Below are positions 25,239 to 33,934 of a DNA stretch of 64,000 nucleotides, piece by piece. A program made the translations under genes and the position numbers. Within the stretch, counting starts at the first letter, position 1. Every line of letters starts with the position of its first letter. Where the stretch lies: the NCBI RefSeq assembly GCF_003610235.1, contig NZ_RAPR01000001.1, forward strand, positions 8,308,001 through 8,372,000. The letters run 5' to 3'. This DNA is from Catellatospora citrea (lineage in GTDB: Bacteria > Actinomycetota > Actinomycetes > Mycobacteriales > Micromonosporaceae). Under the pieces are notes generated by a model that was not told where the DNA came from, made no database searches, and saw only the letters and a program-made list of their open reading frames with translations.

Positions 25239-26306
25239 TTAGGCGTCGTCCCAGCGGAAGAGGAGGGCGGCTATGGCGGAGAGGACGAGGGTGAAGCCGA
25301 GCAGGAGGCCGATGTCGGGGAGGGTGACGGCGAAGCTCTCGCCGCGGACCATGACGTCCTGCATCGAGGAGACGAGGTGTTTGAGGGGGAAGAACTCGGA
25401 GAGGCTCTGCAGCCACTCCGGAGCGCCGTCGAGGGGGAAGAACGCGCCGGAGAGGAAGGCCATGGGCAGGGTGATGAGGTTGGCGATGGCGCTGGCGGCC
25501 TCGGGGGTCTTGGAAGCGGCGCCGGCGACCAGGCCGATGGACAGGAAGGCCAGCGTGCCGGCGATCATGACGGGGATGAAGGCCCACCACTGGTCGGACA
25601 GCTGCAGGCCGAAGTAGGGCAGCAGGGCCACGCCGATGAACATCGCGCACTGCGCGCACGCGATGGCGATGCTGACCGCCACCCGCGCGCCGATGATCGA
25701 GGCGATGGGCACCGGCGACAGCCGCAGGCGGCGCAGGATCTTCTTCTGCCGCCAGGTGACCAGGGTCAGCGCTGCGCCGAACGTCGCGCCGGTGGCGATC
25801 GCCCAGCCCAGCAGACCCGGGGTCATGTACTGGATCGCCTTGAGCGACTGGTCCTCGACGGGCTGGGTGCGCAGGGTGACCGCGGGCGTGGTGACCCCCG
25901 CGGCGGCGAGGTTCGCCTGCTGGACCAGCGATTCGACGATGCCGCGCACGGTCGCGGCCTTGACCGCGTCGGCAGCCGAGTAGTGCACGATCAGCTCGCC
26001 GCCGACCTGCTCGATCGCGGCGGCCTTGTCGCCCTTGCGCACCTCCTCCAGCGCGGCGGCCCGGTCGGACGTGCGGGTGACCGCGAGCACCTGGTCGAGC
26101 CCGGCGGCGGCCTCGGCGGGCAGCTGGTCGACGACCGGCACCGCGCCGATCTGCAGGATGTCGGTCTTGGACGCCCCGGCGTCCTTGAACAGGCCGCCGA
26201 ACAGCACCAGGAACATCAGCGGGAACAGGATGGTGAAGAACAGGGCGGTGCGGTCGCGGAAGAAGCCGCGGGCCATCGCCGAGGAGAGGCTGACGAAGCT
26301 GGTCAC
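25239..26306 (-). CDS. ABC-2 type exporter permease (YhgE/DrrB-like with large extracytoplasmic loop)
   Basis: A 355-residue membrane protein. Its GTG start overlaps the stop of the ATPase gene by 4 bases (GTGA), showing translational coupling. One N-terminal helix (ALFFTILFPLMFLVLFGG) is followed by a ~130-residue extracytoplasmic domain, then five helices including the WRQKKILRRLRLSP loop. This is the layout of ABC2_membrane_3 drug exporters. It is the last gene of the operon and is followed directly by hairpin element copy B. Confidence 0.88.
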   Translation of the reverse strand: MTSFVSLSSAMARGFFRDRTALFFTILFPLMFLVLFGGLFKDAGASKTDILQIGAVPVVDQLPAEAAAGLDQVLAVTRTSDRAAALEEVRKGDKAAAIEQVGGELIVHYSAADAVKAATVRGIVESLVQQANLAAAGVTTPAVTLRTQPVEDQSLKAIQYMTPGLLGWAIATGATFGAALTLVTWRQKKILRRLRLSPVPIASIIGARVAVSIAIACAQCAMFIGVALLPYFGLQLSDQWWAFIPVMIAGTLAFLSIGLVAGAASKTPEAASAIANLITLPMAFLSGAFFPLDGAPEWLQSLSEFFPLKHLVSSMQDVMVRGESFAVTLPDIGLLLGFTLVLSAIAALLFRWDDA

Positions 26307-27214
26307 GCGCGGTACTCCCGTCCGGTGAGGTGCAGGAAGACGTCCTCCAGGGTCGCGCCGCGCACGGACAGGCCGCGCAGCGCGTCCCGCTCGGCCAGGG
26401 CGGAGAGCACGGGCGCGGGGGTACGCGTCGCGATGGTCAGCGACACCCCGTCGTCGCTGACCTCCAGCCCGTCGGCGAGCCCGCGCGCCGCCTCGGCGGT
26501 GATCGTGCCGGTCTCCACCGAGATGCGGGTGGGCGCGTCGAGGTCGCGCACCAGCGTGGCGGGCGGCCCCGACTCCAGGATGCGGCCGTGGTCCATGATG
26601 GCGACCCGGTCGCACAGCGACTCGGCCTCGTCCAGGTAGTGCGTGGTCAGCACGACGGTGCGGCCCTGTGCGCTGATGTCGCGCAGCACGTCCCACAGGT
26701 TGCGGCGGGCCTGCGGGTCCAGGCCCGACGTCGGCTCGTCGAGGAACACCAGGTCCGGCCCGTGCGCCAGGGCACAGGCGATGGACAGGCGCTGCTGCTG
26801 GCCACCGGACAGGTCCTCGTTGCGCTTGCCGGCCATGTCCTCCAGCCCGACCACGGCCAGCCACTCGTCGGCCTTGCGGGCGGACACGCCGTACAGCGAG
26901 GCGAAGGTGCGGATCTGCTCGCGCGCGGTCAGCCGCTCGAAGAACGCGCTGGCCTGCAGCTGCACGCCGATGCGGGGGAGCAGGCGCGGGTTGCGCGGCC
27001 AGGGGCTCTCGCCGAACAGGGTGACGCTGCCCGAGTCGGGCTTGCGCAGCCCTTCCATCATCTCCAGGGTGGTGGTCTTACCCGCGCCGTTGGGTCCGAG
27101 GATGCCGAAGAACTCCCCGGGTTGCACGTCGAAGGAGACGCCGTCGACGGCGCGCAGCTCGCCGTACGACTTGCGTAGTTCCTCGACCTTGATCGTCGGT
27201 GACATGGGCTGCAC
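26303..27214 (-). CDS. ABC exporter ATP-binding protein
   Basis: A 303-residue ATPase with a C-terminal extension typical of drug exporters (DUF4162-like, about 225-300). Walker A GPNGAGKTTT, signature LSGGQQQRLS, Walker B LVFLDEPTSGLD, H-loop TTHYLDEAE. AGGAG lies 4 bases before a GTG at 27214 but 13 before the ATG at 27205, so the GTG is preferred; the ATG opening MSPTIKVEEL is the alternative. It follows the acyltransferase gene by 8 bases and overlaps the permease gene, forming a three-gene operon. Confidence 0.9.
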   Translation of the reverse strand: MQPMSPTIKVEELRKSYGELRAVDGVSFDVQPGEFFGILGPNGAGKTTTLEMMEGLRKPDSGSVTLFGESPWPRNPRLLPRIGVQLQASAFFERLTAREQIRTFASLYGVSARKADEWLAVVGLEDMAGKRNEDLSGGQQQRLSIACALAHGPDLVFLDEPTSGLDPQARRNLWDVLRDISAQGRTVVLTTHYLDEAESLCDRVAIMDHGRILESGPPATLVRDLDAPTRISVETGTITAEAARGLADGLEVSDDGVSLTIATRTPAPVLSALAERDALRGLSVRGATLEDVFLHLTGREYRA

Positions 27215-27222
27215 GGTACTCC

Positions 27223-28485
27223 TCACTCGCCAGGACGATCTGTCGCGTTCGGACGGCCCACGGGGGATTCGCGCATGCCGAACAGAAATCGGGTGATCCG
27301 GGTACGCCGCACCAGCAGGTCGTACACGGCGATGGTCAGCACCAGCGCGATCGCTACCAGCGCGGCGTACTTCAGAACGATCGGAGCCTGCCAGGACACC
27401 ACGCCGTAGGCCACCGCGACCACGATCGGCTGGTGCAGCACGTAGATCGGCAGCGCGCCGAGCGCGAGATACAGGTAGATCCGGCGGCCAAGGCCCGGTG
27501 GCGCGTCGCTCGCCGGACGCCGGTGCGAGCGCCGGTCGAGCAGGCCGAGGATGGCGACCACGCAGCACCAGCCGGTCATGCCGTAGAGCGCCCGCATGGC
27601 CAGGGCGGTCCCGGTGAGGTCGGTGAAGGGGTCGCCGCCGCCCTCGCTGACGACGAAGAACAGCGGCATGCCCACGGCCATCAGCACCACCCCGGCGACT
27701 GCCGCGAGCACCGCGTCCCGGCGCATCGCGTCGCGGAACCGCTCGTCGGCGGCCAGCACCACGCCGTACAGGAAGAACAGCAGGTAGGCCCAGCGGCTCC
27801 AGCCGGCGAGCGCTTCCTCCATGCCGTCCAGGGCGCTGATCAGCGCCAGTGGCAGCGCGGGCAGCAGCAGCACCAGGCCGCGCTGCCCGGCGGCGTCGGC
27901 CAGCCGGTCGCGAACTCTTCGCAGCCGGTCGCGGGACAGCACCCGGACCGCGCCGGCCAGCATCAGCGCCCACACCAGCAGCAGCACCACGAACCACAGG
28001 TGACCGGTCTCGAAGTGCTCACCCTGCACCACGAACGGGAACTCGCCCAGGTCGAGCGTCACGTCGAAGAAGCGCGGCAGGAAGCGCCAGTACGACTCGT
28101 GGTAGCCGGGATCGGCGGCCTTGAGCCGCAGCCACTGCGGGATCGGCAGCAGCGCGACGATCGCGAACAGCAGTGGCACCCCCAGCCGCAGCAGCCTTTC
28201 CGTCGCGAAGCCGCCCGGCCCGCGACGGCGCAGCGAGTGGCGCGCACCGAACCCCGCGATGAGGAACAGCGCGGGCATGGCCCACACCACGGCCAGTCCG
28301 GACAGGATCGTGGTGACCTCCGTGGTGTCGGCGTTCTTGACGTAGTAGTCGTCGCGTTCGTCGAACACCAGCGCCGAATGGAAGAAGATCAAACCCACGA
28401 CCACCAGCGTGCGTATCGCATCCAGCTCCGGCCGCCGCGGCGTCGCCGCCCGCACCGGGACAGCGGTGTCCTGATCGTTGGCCAT
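27223..28485 (-). CDS. Acyltransferase family 3 membrane protein
   Basis: A 420-residue integral membrane protein; ATG behind AAGGAGGGGGC. It has about ten helices of the Acyltransferase_3 (PF01757) type: the catalytic-region motif is IRTLVVVGLIFFHSALVF near the N-terminus, with Arg-rich loops (RRRGPGGFATERLLRLG) and GHLWFVVLLLVWA in the middle. Such proteins O-acylate sugars, glycans or antibiotics at the membrane. Being first in an operon with an ABC exporter suggests it modifies the exported substrate or the envelope (inference). Confidence 0.82.
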   Translation of the reverse strand: MANDQDTAVPVRAATPRRPELDAIRTLVVVGLIFFHSALVFDERDDYYVKNADTTEVTTILSGLAVVWAMPALFLIAGFGARHSLRRRGPGGFATERLLRLGVPLLFAIVALLPIPQWLRLKAADPGYHESYWRFLPRFFDVTLDLGEFPFVVQGEHFETGHLWFVVLLLVWALMLAGAVRVLSRDRLRRVRDRLADAAGQRGLVLLLPALPLALISALDGMEEALAGWSRWAYLLFFLYGVVLAADERFRDAMRRDAVLAAVAGVVLMAVGMPLFFVVSEGGGDPFTDLTGTALAMRALYGMTGWCCVVAILGLLDRRSHRRPASDAPPGLGRRIYLYLALGALPIYVLHQPIVVAVAYGVVSWQAPIVLKYAALVAIALVLTIAVYDLLVRRTRITRFLFGMRESPVGRPNATDRPGE

Positions 28486-28555
28486 GCCCCCTCCTTCGCC
28501 GCCGACGCGTCCAGCAGATGGACGCGCCGGGGAACGCAGGAGGTGGGTGGCGCGA

Positions 28556-29812
28556 TCAGTCGACTTTCGACACTTCCAGACCTGGCTGTTCCTCCAGCGC
28601 GGGCGGGGACTGGTGGCCCGTGCGGAAGCCGGTGACGGCGGTCAGCCGGGCGCGCGGGTCGTCCAGGGTGATGGTGAGCCGCCGGGTGCGGATCGTGGGG
28701 AAGGCGTGCCAGCGGCGTACGCCCACGGTGTGCCCGGCCGCGACCACCGCCTCGCCGCAGCGGACCTCGTGCGCGCCCGCCCACTGCCCGGTGGCCAGTT
28801 CCTCGCGTAGCTCGACGTGGTCGAGCTCGACCTCGGTGTCGAACTCGGCGACGACCCGGCCCGGCTCGTGGGTGAGCCGGGCGGCCAGCGGCGTCGCGAA
28901 CCTCCGGCGCAGCTCGGCGGTGACCTCCAGCAGCCGGGCGGTGTCGTGCTCGTCGAGCCGCCCGCGCCGGTCCGGCGGCACGTTGAGCAGCAGTCCCGCG
29001 CCCAGCCCGACCGACCGGTACCAGATCGCCAGCAGGTGCTCGGCGCTCTTGAGCGTGTCCAGGTCGTCGGGCTGCCAGAACCAGTGCGCCCGGATCGGCA
29101 CGTCGCACTCCGGCGGCAGGTAGCGGGCGGCGTCGAGGTTGTCGGCGTCGGCGGTGAACATCGACCTGCCCAGCCTGTCGACGGCGTACGTGCACGGGTC
29201 GGCGGCCAGGCCGTCCTCGTTGCCGACCCACCGGATGGTGGGCCGCCCCATGTTGAAGACCATGGCCTGGGGCTGGTGCGTCTCGATCACCTTCATGATC
29301 GCGTCCCAGTCGTAGCCGCGCCCCTCCGAGCCCGCGCCGTCGAACCACAGCTCGAACAGCGGCCCGTACCGGGTGCACAACTCGGTGAGCTGGCGCAGGT
29401 AGAACTCGTCGTACGCGGCCGGGTCGGGGTAGCAGGCCGCGTTGCGGTCCCAGGGCGACAGGTAGAGGCCCAGCGGCATGCTGGCGGCGCGGCAGGCCTC
29501 GGCCAGCTCGCCGACCACGTCGCCGCGCCCTCCGCGCCACGGCGACGCGGCGACCGAGTACGCCGTGGTGTCGGTCGGCCAGAGGCAGAAGCCGTCGTGG
29601 TGCTTGGCGGTGAGGACCAGGTATCGCGCACCGGCCCGCCGCGCGACGTCGACCCACTCGGCCGCGTCGAGGTCGGCGGGGTCGAACGTGGCCGGGTCCA
29701 GGGTGCCGTCGCTCCACTCCTTGCCGTGGAACGTGTTGAGGCCGAAGTGCAGGAAGAGGCCGAAACCGGCCTCCTGCCAGGCGAGCTGGCCGGCGGTCGG
29801 GACAGTGGTCAT
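28556..29812 (-). CDS. GH29 alpha-L-fucosidase
   Basis: A 418-residue protein without a signal peptide, so cytoplasmic. The ATG opening MTTVPTAGQL has GAGGAG 7 bases upstream. The GH29 barrel contains FGLFLHFGLNTF, VLTAKHHDGFCLWP and the nucleophile Asp in LFELWFDGAG; the acid/base is not assigned. A C-terminal beta-sandwich (about 330-418) completes the fold. It removes alpha-L-fucose from glycans taken up by the cell. A 12-bp palindrome upstream suggests sugar-dependent repression. No sugar transporter is adjacent. Confidence 0.9.
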   Translation of the reverse strand: MTTVPTAGQLAWQEAGFGLFLHFGLNTFHGKEWSDGTLDPATFDPADLDAAEWVDVARRAGARYLVLTAKHHDGFCLWPTDTTAYSVAASPWRGGRGDVVGELAEACRAASMPLGLYLSPWDRNAACYPDPAAYDEFYLRQLTELCTRYGPLFELWFDGAGSEGRGYDWDAIMKVIETHQPQAMVFNMGRPTIRWVGNEDGLAADPCTYAVDRLGRSMFTADADNLDAARYLPPECDVPIRAHWFWQPDDLDTLKSAEHLLAIWYRSVGLGAGLLLNVPPDRRGRLDEHDTARLLEVTAELRRRFATPLAARLTHEPGRVVAEFDTEVELDHVELREELATGQWAGAHEVRCGEAVVAAGHTVGVRRWHAFPTIRTRRLTITLDDPRARLTAVTGFRTGHQSPPALEEQPGLEVSKVD

Positions 29813-29870
29813 GCGCGGGCTCCTCGCCGTGGTGCGGGTGGTTGTCACCGCGTAGCAGCGTGCCGCAACA

Positions 29871-29882
29871 GTAACCGGTTAC
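29871..29882. promoter_or_regulatory. LacI-type palindromic operator of the fucosidase gene
   Basis: GTAACCGGTTAC is a perfect 12-bp palindrome with a central CG, the usual form of LacI-family operators. It lies 58 bases upstream of the GH29 start, just after a minus-strand -10-like TACGAT. It differs from the CebR site, so a different regulator is implied. Confidence 0.6.
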
Positions 29883-29970
29883 ACAAGGGGATCGTATAGG
29901 AAATCTGCGCCGAGTCGCGGGTGCCGCCGAACCCGGGGTCCGGCCGATCATGCCGTGAAACGATGAGCCG

Positions 29971-30864
29971 GTGCTGGTGTTGAGCCTGTGCGGGGCGTTG
30001 GCGGCGGCCGTGTGCTTCGGGTTGTCGTCGGTCCTGCAGGCGGTCGGCATGCGCGGGGCGGGGCCGGTCAGCGAGCTCGAACCGAAGTCCATGGTGCGTG
30101 CCTGGCTGACGCTGCCGTTCCTCGCCGGGGTCGGCCTGGATCTGCTCGGCTTCGGTTTCGAACTGGTCGCGCTGCGACATCTGCCGCTGTTCCTGGTGCA
30201 GGCCGCGATCGCGTCCGCGCTGGCGGTGACCGCGATCGCGGCCGCCGTCGTGATGAAGGAGCGGCTGGGTCGCGGGGAGAAGTGCGCGGTGGCCGCCGTC
30301 TGCGTGGGACTGGCGCTGCTGGGCGTGTCCGCCGGTCCCGAGGGCGCGAACCGCGCGCACACCGACTTCTACACGGCCCTGGCCGCCTGCCTGATCGGAC
30401 TCGCCGTACTGGGCGCGGGGGCGGGACGCCTGCCGGGCAGGTGGCGCACTGTGACCCTGGGGCTGTGCGCGGGCCTGTGCTTCGGGGTGCTGGCGCTGGC
30501 CGCGCGCACCCTGCCCGAGCTGGATCCGGTGCGCATGGTGCGCGAACCGGCGACCTACCTGGTCGCCGCCTCCAGCCTCATCGCGCTGGTGCTGTGGACG
30601 ATGGCGCTGTCGGGCGGCTCGGTCACCACGGCCACCGCCGCCATGGTGATCGGGGAGACCGTGCTGCCCGCGGTGGTCGGGGTCGTGGTGCTCGGCGACG
30701 AGGCGCGGCAGGGCTGGGTGCCAGTCGCCGTCGGCGGCTTCCTGCTGGCGGTCGGCGGTGCGCTGGCGCTCGCGCGGTTCGGGGAGCTGGGTAATGCGCC
30801 CTCGGGAACTGCCCCGCGGGCCGCACCGGCGGCCGGCCGGGCATCCGCGGAGACGGCGCCGTGA
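29971..30864 (+). CDS. EamA/DMT-like membrane transporter
   Basis: A 297-residue protein with nine or ten hydrophobic helices in two halves, resembling the EamA/DMT fold: helix LCGALAAAVCFGLSSVLQA, conserved LPLFLVQAAIASALAVTA and, at the end, VGVVVLGDEARQGW. GTG start with AACGAT exactly 6 bases upstream and no Shine-Dalgarno (leaderless geometry). The substrate is unknown. The C-terminal 25 residues are Ala/Pro-rich. It converges with the GNAT gene. Confidence 0.7.
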   Translation: MLVLSLCGALAAAVCFGLSSVLQAVGMRGAGPVSELEPKSMVRAWLTLPFLAGVGLDLLGFGFELVALRHLPLFLVQAAIASALAVTAIAAAVVMKERLGRGEKCAVAAVCVGLALLGVSAGPEGANRAHTDFYTALAACLIGLAVLGAGAGRLPGRWRTVTLGLCAGLCFGVLALAARTLPELDPVRMVREPATYLVAASSLIALVLWTMALSGGSVTTATAAMVIGETVLPAVVGVVVLGDEARQGWVPVAVGGFLLAVGGALALARFGELGNAPSGTAPRAAPAAGRASAETAP

Positions 30865-30889
30865 CGAGCCTCCCGCGACGCGGCGCAGG

Positions 30890-31327
30890 TCACCGGGGCA
30901 GCGTGTAGCGGACCTTGGGCGCGGGGTGGGCGCCGAACCGCTCGTAGAAGCGCTGGGCGTCGGTGTTCCAGGCCGGGGTCTGCCACTGGATCTCGTCGCC
31001 GTCGGCTGTCGCGATCACCGCGTCGAGCAGCCGCCGGCCCACGCCGCGGCCCCGGTGGGTGTCGGCCAGGTAAAGGCAGTCCAGGTGGGTGTAGTGGCGG
31101 CCGGTCCAGGTGGCGAAGTCGCGGGTCCAGGTCGCGTAGCCGACCAGCGTCCCGGCGTCGTCGGCGACCAGGCAGCGCAGCGGCGGCGGGTCGGCGAACA
31201 GTGCGGGCGCGAGCCGTTCGCCGAGGTCGGGCGGCACGGGCGCGGCACGCTCGTACGCGGCGTGGTCGGCGATCAGGGCGAGCAGCGCGGGCAGATCGTC
31301 GGGTCGGACGGGGCGCACCAGGGTCAC
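30890..31327 (-). CDS. GNAT-family N-acetyltransferase
   Basis: A 145-residue acetyltransferase. The acetyl-CoA loop is HRGRGVGRRLLDAV, preceded by the strand HYTHLDCLYLADT and followed by the typical WNTDAQRFYERFGA helix. The GTG start at 31327 is favoured because AAAGAT lies 6 bases upstream; an in-frame GTG six codons earlier is the alternative. It resembles diamine-acetyltransferase-like GNATs; the substrate is unknown. Confidence 0.85.
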   Translation of the reverse strand: MTLVRPVRPDDLPALLALIADHAAYERAAPVPPDLGERLAPALFADPPPLRCLVADDAGTLVGYATWTRDFATWTGRHYTHLDCLYLADTHRGRGVGRRLLDAVIATADGDEIQWQTPAWNTDAQRFYERFGAHPAPKVRYTLPR

Positions 31328-31449
31328 GTGTCGATCTTTTCCCACCGGTTGGGACGTCGGCCAGCCCGGTGACCGCCATATCTCATCAGGATGTCGCCCA
31401 CGTTACGCCAGGCAGGTGACGCTCTGTACGGGTGAGGAATGCCAAAAGT

Positions 31450-31549
31450 CATCTGCACGTGCATCCGGCGCTTGCGCCTGCACGGGATCATCTGCATGAT
31501 GGGAGGCGCAACGACCTGACGTTTGCATTGTGGCACTTGCATCTGTGGC
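31450..31549 (+). promoter_or_regulatory. TGCA-rich cluster of short repeats in a 329-base gene-free stretch
   Basis: The stretch 31328-31656 holds no gene I can support, but it is richer in A+T than its surroundings. It contains CATCTGCA twice (31450, 31489), the palindrome TGCACGTGCA (31454-31463), an ATCAT/ATGAT inverted repeat (31488-31500) and two direct repeats TTGCAT(T/CT)GTGGC (31523, 31537). Together they look like binding sites for an unidentified regulator of the small gene at 31657. Confidence 0.35.
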
Positions 31550-31656
31550 CCGGACGACGTGGTGACACGGCACCGGGCGGACGGCACGGACTCAACCCGG
31601 ACCGGCCGGCTCCACCCCCCATCCGCGAGCACGACGTTCGCCGCAGTGAGGCACGT

Positions 31657-31914
31657 ATGCCAGCTCCCAGGATCAACCCCGCCCGGCGCGCTTCCGCCGA
31701 GATCGCGGCCACTGACTCGTACCAGTCCGGAGACCGGGTCTGGGTGTATCGCGAGCGCAAGTGGCAGGCGGGGATCATCTCCGACATCTCATCGGACAAG
31801 GCCGTGGTCATCTGCGGCGGCGACTCCGGTGTCGTGGAGGAGACCATGACCGCGCCCCACCTCATGGTCCGTGACGACGTGTACCTCTACATCGACACGG
31901 TGACCTACGTGTGA
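31657..31914 (+). CDS. Small conserved hypothetical protein with SH3-like strand pattern
   Basis: An 85-residue protein starting MPAPRINPARRASAEIAATD; ATG with GTGAGG 5 bases upstream. The body GDRVWVYRERKWQAGIISD is the strand pattern of a small SH3/Tudor-like barrel, followed by VICGGDSGVVEETM and an acidic, Tyr-rich end (DDVYLYIDTVTYV). I recall similar short proteins in Micromonosporaceae genomes annotated only as hypothetical. No catalytic motif is present. Confidence 0.65.
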   Translation: MPAPRINPARRASAEIAATDSYQSGDRVWVYRERKWQAGIISDISSDKAVVICGGDSGVVEETMTAPHLMVRDDVYLYIDTVTYV

Positions 31915-31968
31915 GGCGCCCGCAGACCGAGCCGGCTCTCGCGTAGCCTCGGGGGCCGGACCGGGCCA

Positions 31969-32003
31969 GGCGGGTGGCGCCGACGATGCCGGCGCCACCC
32001 GCC
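31969..32003. terminator. Bidirectional terminator
   Basis: Stem GGCGGGTGGCGCC (31969-31981) with its complement (31991-32003) and a 9-base loop. It lies between the convergent small hypothetical and membrane protein genes. Confidence 0.75.
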
Positions 32004-32012
32004 CCGGCTTTC

Positions 32013-32486
32013 TCAGCCCCGGCGGGAGCGCCGGCGGCGCTGCCACTTCTCGCGGAACTCCAGCGGCACGAAGACCAGCGTGGTCAGCACCGCGGCGACG
32101 ACCGCCCACAGCGCGACCTGGCTCGGGCTCAGGTGGGCGACGCCCATGTTGCCCGTCCACACCGGGTTCAGGCCGAGCGGCGGGAAGCCCTCCCAGAACA
32201 GCACCCACAGCAGCGGCACCAGGCCCATCGCGATGCCGTACGCGGTGAAGTGGCCGGCCTGCGAGAACAGCACGCCCATCACCACCGCCGCGATCATGTA
32301 GATCAGCACCGCGGTGCGCTGGCCGCCGTCCGACGGGATGCGGTCGATCAGGTAGTTCCAGATGTCCACGATGGTGGACAGCACGGGCTGCCAGTACACC
32401 GCGATCAGCACCAGGGACACCACGATCACGATCGCGATGCCCAGGCCTTTGAGAATCTTGAATGCGCCGGCTTCTGCCTGCGTCAC
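32013..32486 (-). CDS. Hypothetical membrane protein
   Basis: A 157-residue protein; GTG start behind GGGAGGA. Four membrane helices are visible (IAIVIVVSLVLIAVYW; AVLIYMIAAVVMGVLF; YGIAMGLVPLLWVLF; VALWAVVAAVLTTLVFVP) and a very basic C-terminus (KWQRRRRSRRG). A conserved-looking loop reads GLNPVWTGNMGVAHLSPSQ. No family is recognised. Confidence 0.65.
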   Translation of the reverse strand: MTQAEAGAFKILKGLGIAIVIVVSLVLIAVYWQPVLSTIVDIWNYLIDRIPSDGGQRTAVLIYMIAAVVMGVLFSQAGHFTAYGIAMGLVPLLWVLFWEGFPPLGLNPVWTGNMGVAHLSPSQVALWAVVAAVLTTLVFVPLEFREKWQRRRRSRRG

Positions 32487-32792
32487 AGCGTTCCTCCCTC
32501 ACCGATACCGTTCGCGCCGGCGCTCCCGCGACGCGGGGCCCCTGCGGCCGCGGAAGTCCAGTTCGGACGGGGTCCGGCCGAGGTGGACGTACGGTGCTGC
32601 GAGGGTCGCGCGGCACCGATCCGGTTGTGCTGAGGGGCATGTCGCGGACGGGGCCGTGCGAGCGGCGCGCCGATCATCCCACCAAGGTGTGCCGACGGCG
32701 AGAGCTGTCCGACCGGTTCCCGCTGCCGCAACGGCCGACCTGCGAGAAGATCTTCCGACGGGTTCGCGACAGTGCCGCGCGCGGTGGTGCGG
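32487..32792. other. Gene-free interval
   Basis: The 306 bases between the membrane protein start and the esterase stop carry only frames with poor codon structure. A 54-codon frame from an ATG at 32639 (behind GAGGGG) is Arg-rich and has no recognisable features. I see no terminator or operator here. Confidence 0.4.
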
Positions 32793-33758
32793 TCAGGTGG
32801 TGAGCGCCGTCGCGAGGAAGCGGTGCACGGCGGCATTGGCCGGACCGGACACCGACAGCGGCATCATGGTGAAACTGTGGCCCGCACCCGGCACCACCTG
32901 GAGCTGCACGGGCGAACGCGCGGCGAGCAGGCGGGCGTACAGGAACAGGGTGTCGTCGAGCAGCGGGTCCTCGGTGCCGACGGTGAGCAGTGCCGGTGGC
33001 AGCCCGGCGAGCCGCGCGTAGAGCGGGGAGGCGGCGGGGTCGAGGCGGTCGGCGAGGTCGGGCACGTACTGCTCGGCGTACCAGCGCATGCGGGCCGTGG
33101 TGAGCACGCCGCCGCGGGCGTCGTCCCAGCTGCCGGCGCTCGGGGTGAGGGTCAGGTCGTACACGCCGTAGCACAGGTTCAGCGCCCGCAGGGCCACGGC
33201 GGCCGGTCGGTCGCGCAACCGCAGTGCCACCGCCAGGGCGATGTTGGCCCCGGACGACTCGCCGCCCAGGGTCGCCGCCGTGACGCCGAACTCCTGCGCC
33301 GCATGGTCGAGCAGGTGCCGGGCGGCCGCCTCGCAGTCGTCGAGCAGGCCCGGGAAGCGCCGTTCGGGCGCCAGTGGATAGTCGAGGCTGACCACCGTCT
33401 GGCCCGTGCCGCGCACCAGGTCCTCCAGGTAGGAGTCCTGCTCGTCGGCCGCGCCGACGACCCAGCCTCCGCCGTGGACGTGCAGGTAGAGACCGGTCGG
33501 TGTGGGCGCGTCGAGCACCCGGGCCCGCATGGACCCGTCCGGCAGCGGGACGGTGATCTCGCGCGCGAGCGGCGAGCGGGGCAGCACCCCGCCCGGCGAC
33601 AGGTCGGCGAGCCGCTCGCGGGCCTGTGCCCGGAATGCCTGCGCGCTGTCCGGCGGCCAGCCCATCTCACGGACCAGCGCCCCCAGCCGCGCGTTGGTCG
33701 CCACCACGTCGGGGGCGTACTCCGTCTGCGCGAACGTGCCCTCGTCGAGTCCCACCAC
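32793..33758 (-). CDS. HSL-family alpha/beta hydrolase (esterase)
   Basis: A 321-residue esterase of the hormone-sensitive lipase type. The oxyanion motif is LHVHGGGWVVG, the nucleophile Ser is in LGGESSGAN (GxSxG variant of GDSAG), the acid Asp is in VGTEDPLLDD and the His is in GAGHSF. GTG start with GAGGAG 3 bases upstream. Typical substrates are short-chain acyl esters. It is divergent from the universal stress protein gene. Confidence 0.87.
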   Translation of the reverse strand: MVGLDEGTFAQTEYAPDVVATNARLGALVREMGWPPDSAQAFRAQARERLADLSPGGVLPRSPLAREITVPLPDGSMRARVLDAPTPTGLYLHVHGGGWVVGAADEQDSYLEDLVRGTGQTVVSLDYPLAPERRFPGLLDDCEAAARHLLDHAAQEFGVTAATLGGESSGANIALAVALRLRDRPAAVALRALNLCYGVYDLTLTPSAGSWDDARGGVLTTARMRWYAEQYVPDLADRLDPAASPLYARLAGLPPALLTVGTEDPLLDDTLFLYARLLAARSPVQLQVVPGAGHSFTMMPLSVSGPANAAVHRFLATALTT

Positions 33759-33934
33759 CGCCTCCTCGGCCCTCCTTCAATGTGCGCCCCGCCCGCCTCG
33801 ACCGCGCGACCTTCGGCGGATCTCCCGGGCCGGGGCCCGCGGGGGCGCTGCGGTAGTCGGGCCGTCCTGCGCCTGAGCAGCGCGTGTGCGGTTCCCGTCG
33901 GCGCAGCGTGACCGATAATGGGTGGGGAGACACG

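Noticed and set aside
31801-31914. Riboswitch-like or attenuator structure near the small hypothetical gene
   Set aside because: The inverted repeats found upstream are too short to define an RNA element and do not match a known class.
32639-32803. 54-codon frame behind GAGGGG in the gap before the esterase
   Set aside because: Arg-rich, no conserved features, and it overlaps the end of the opposite esterase gene.
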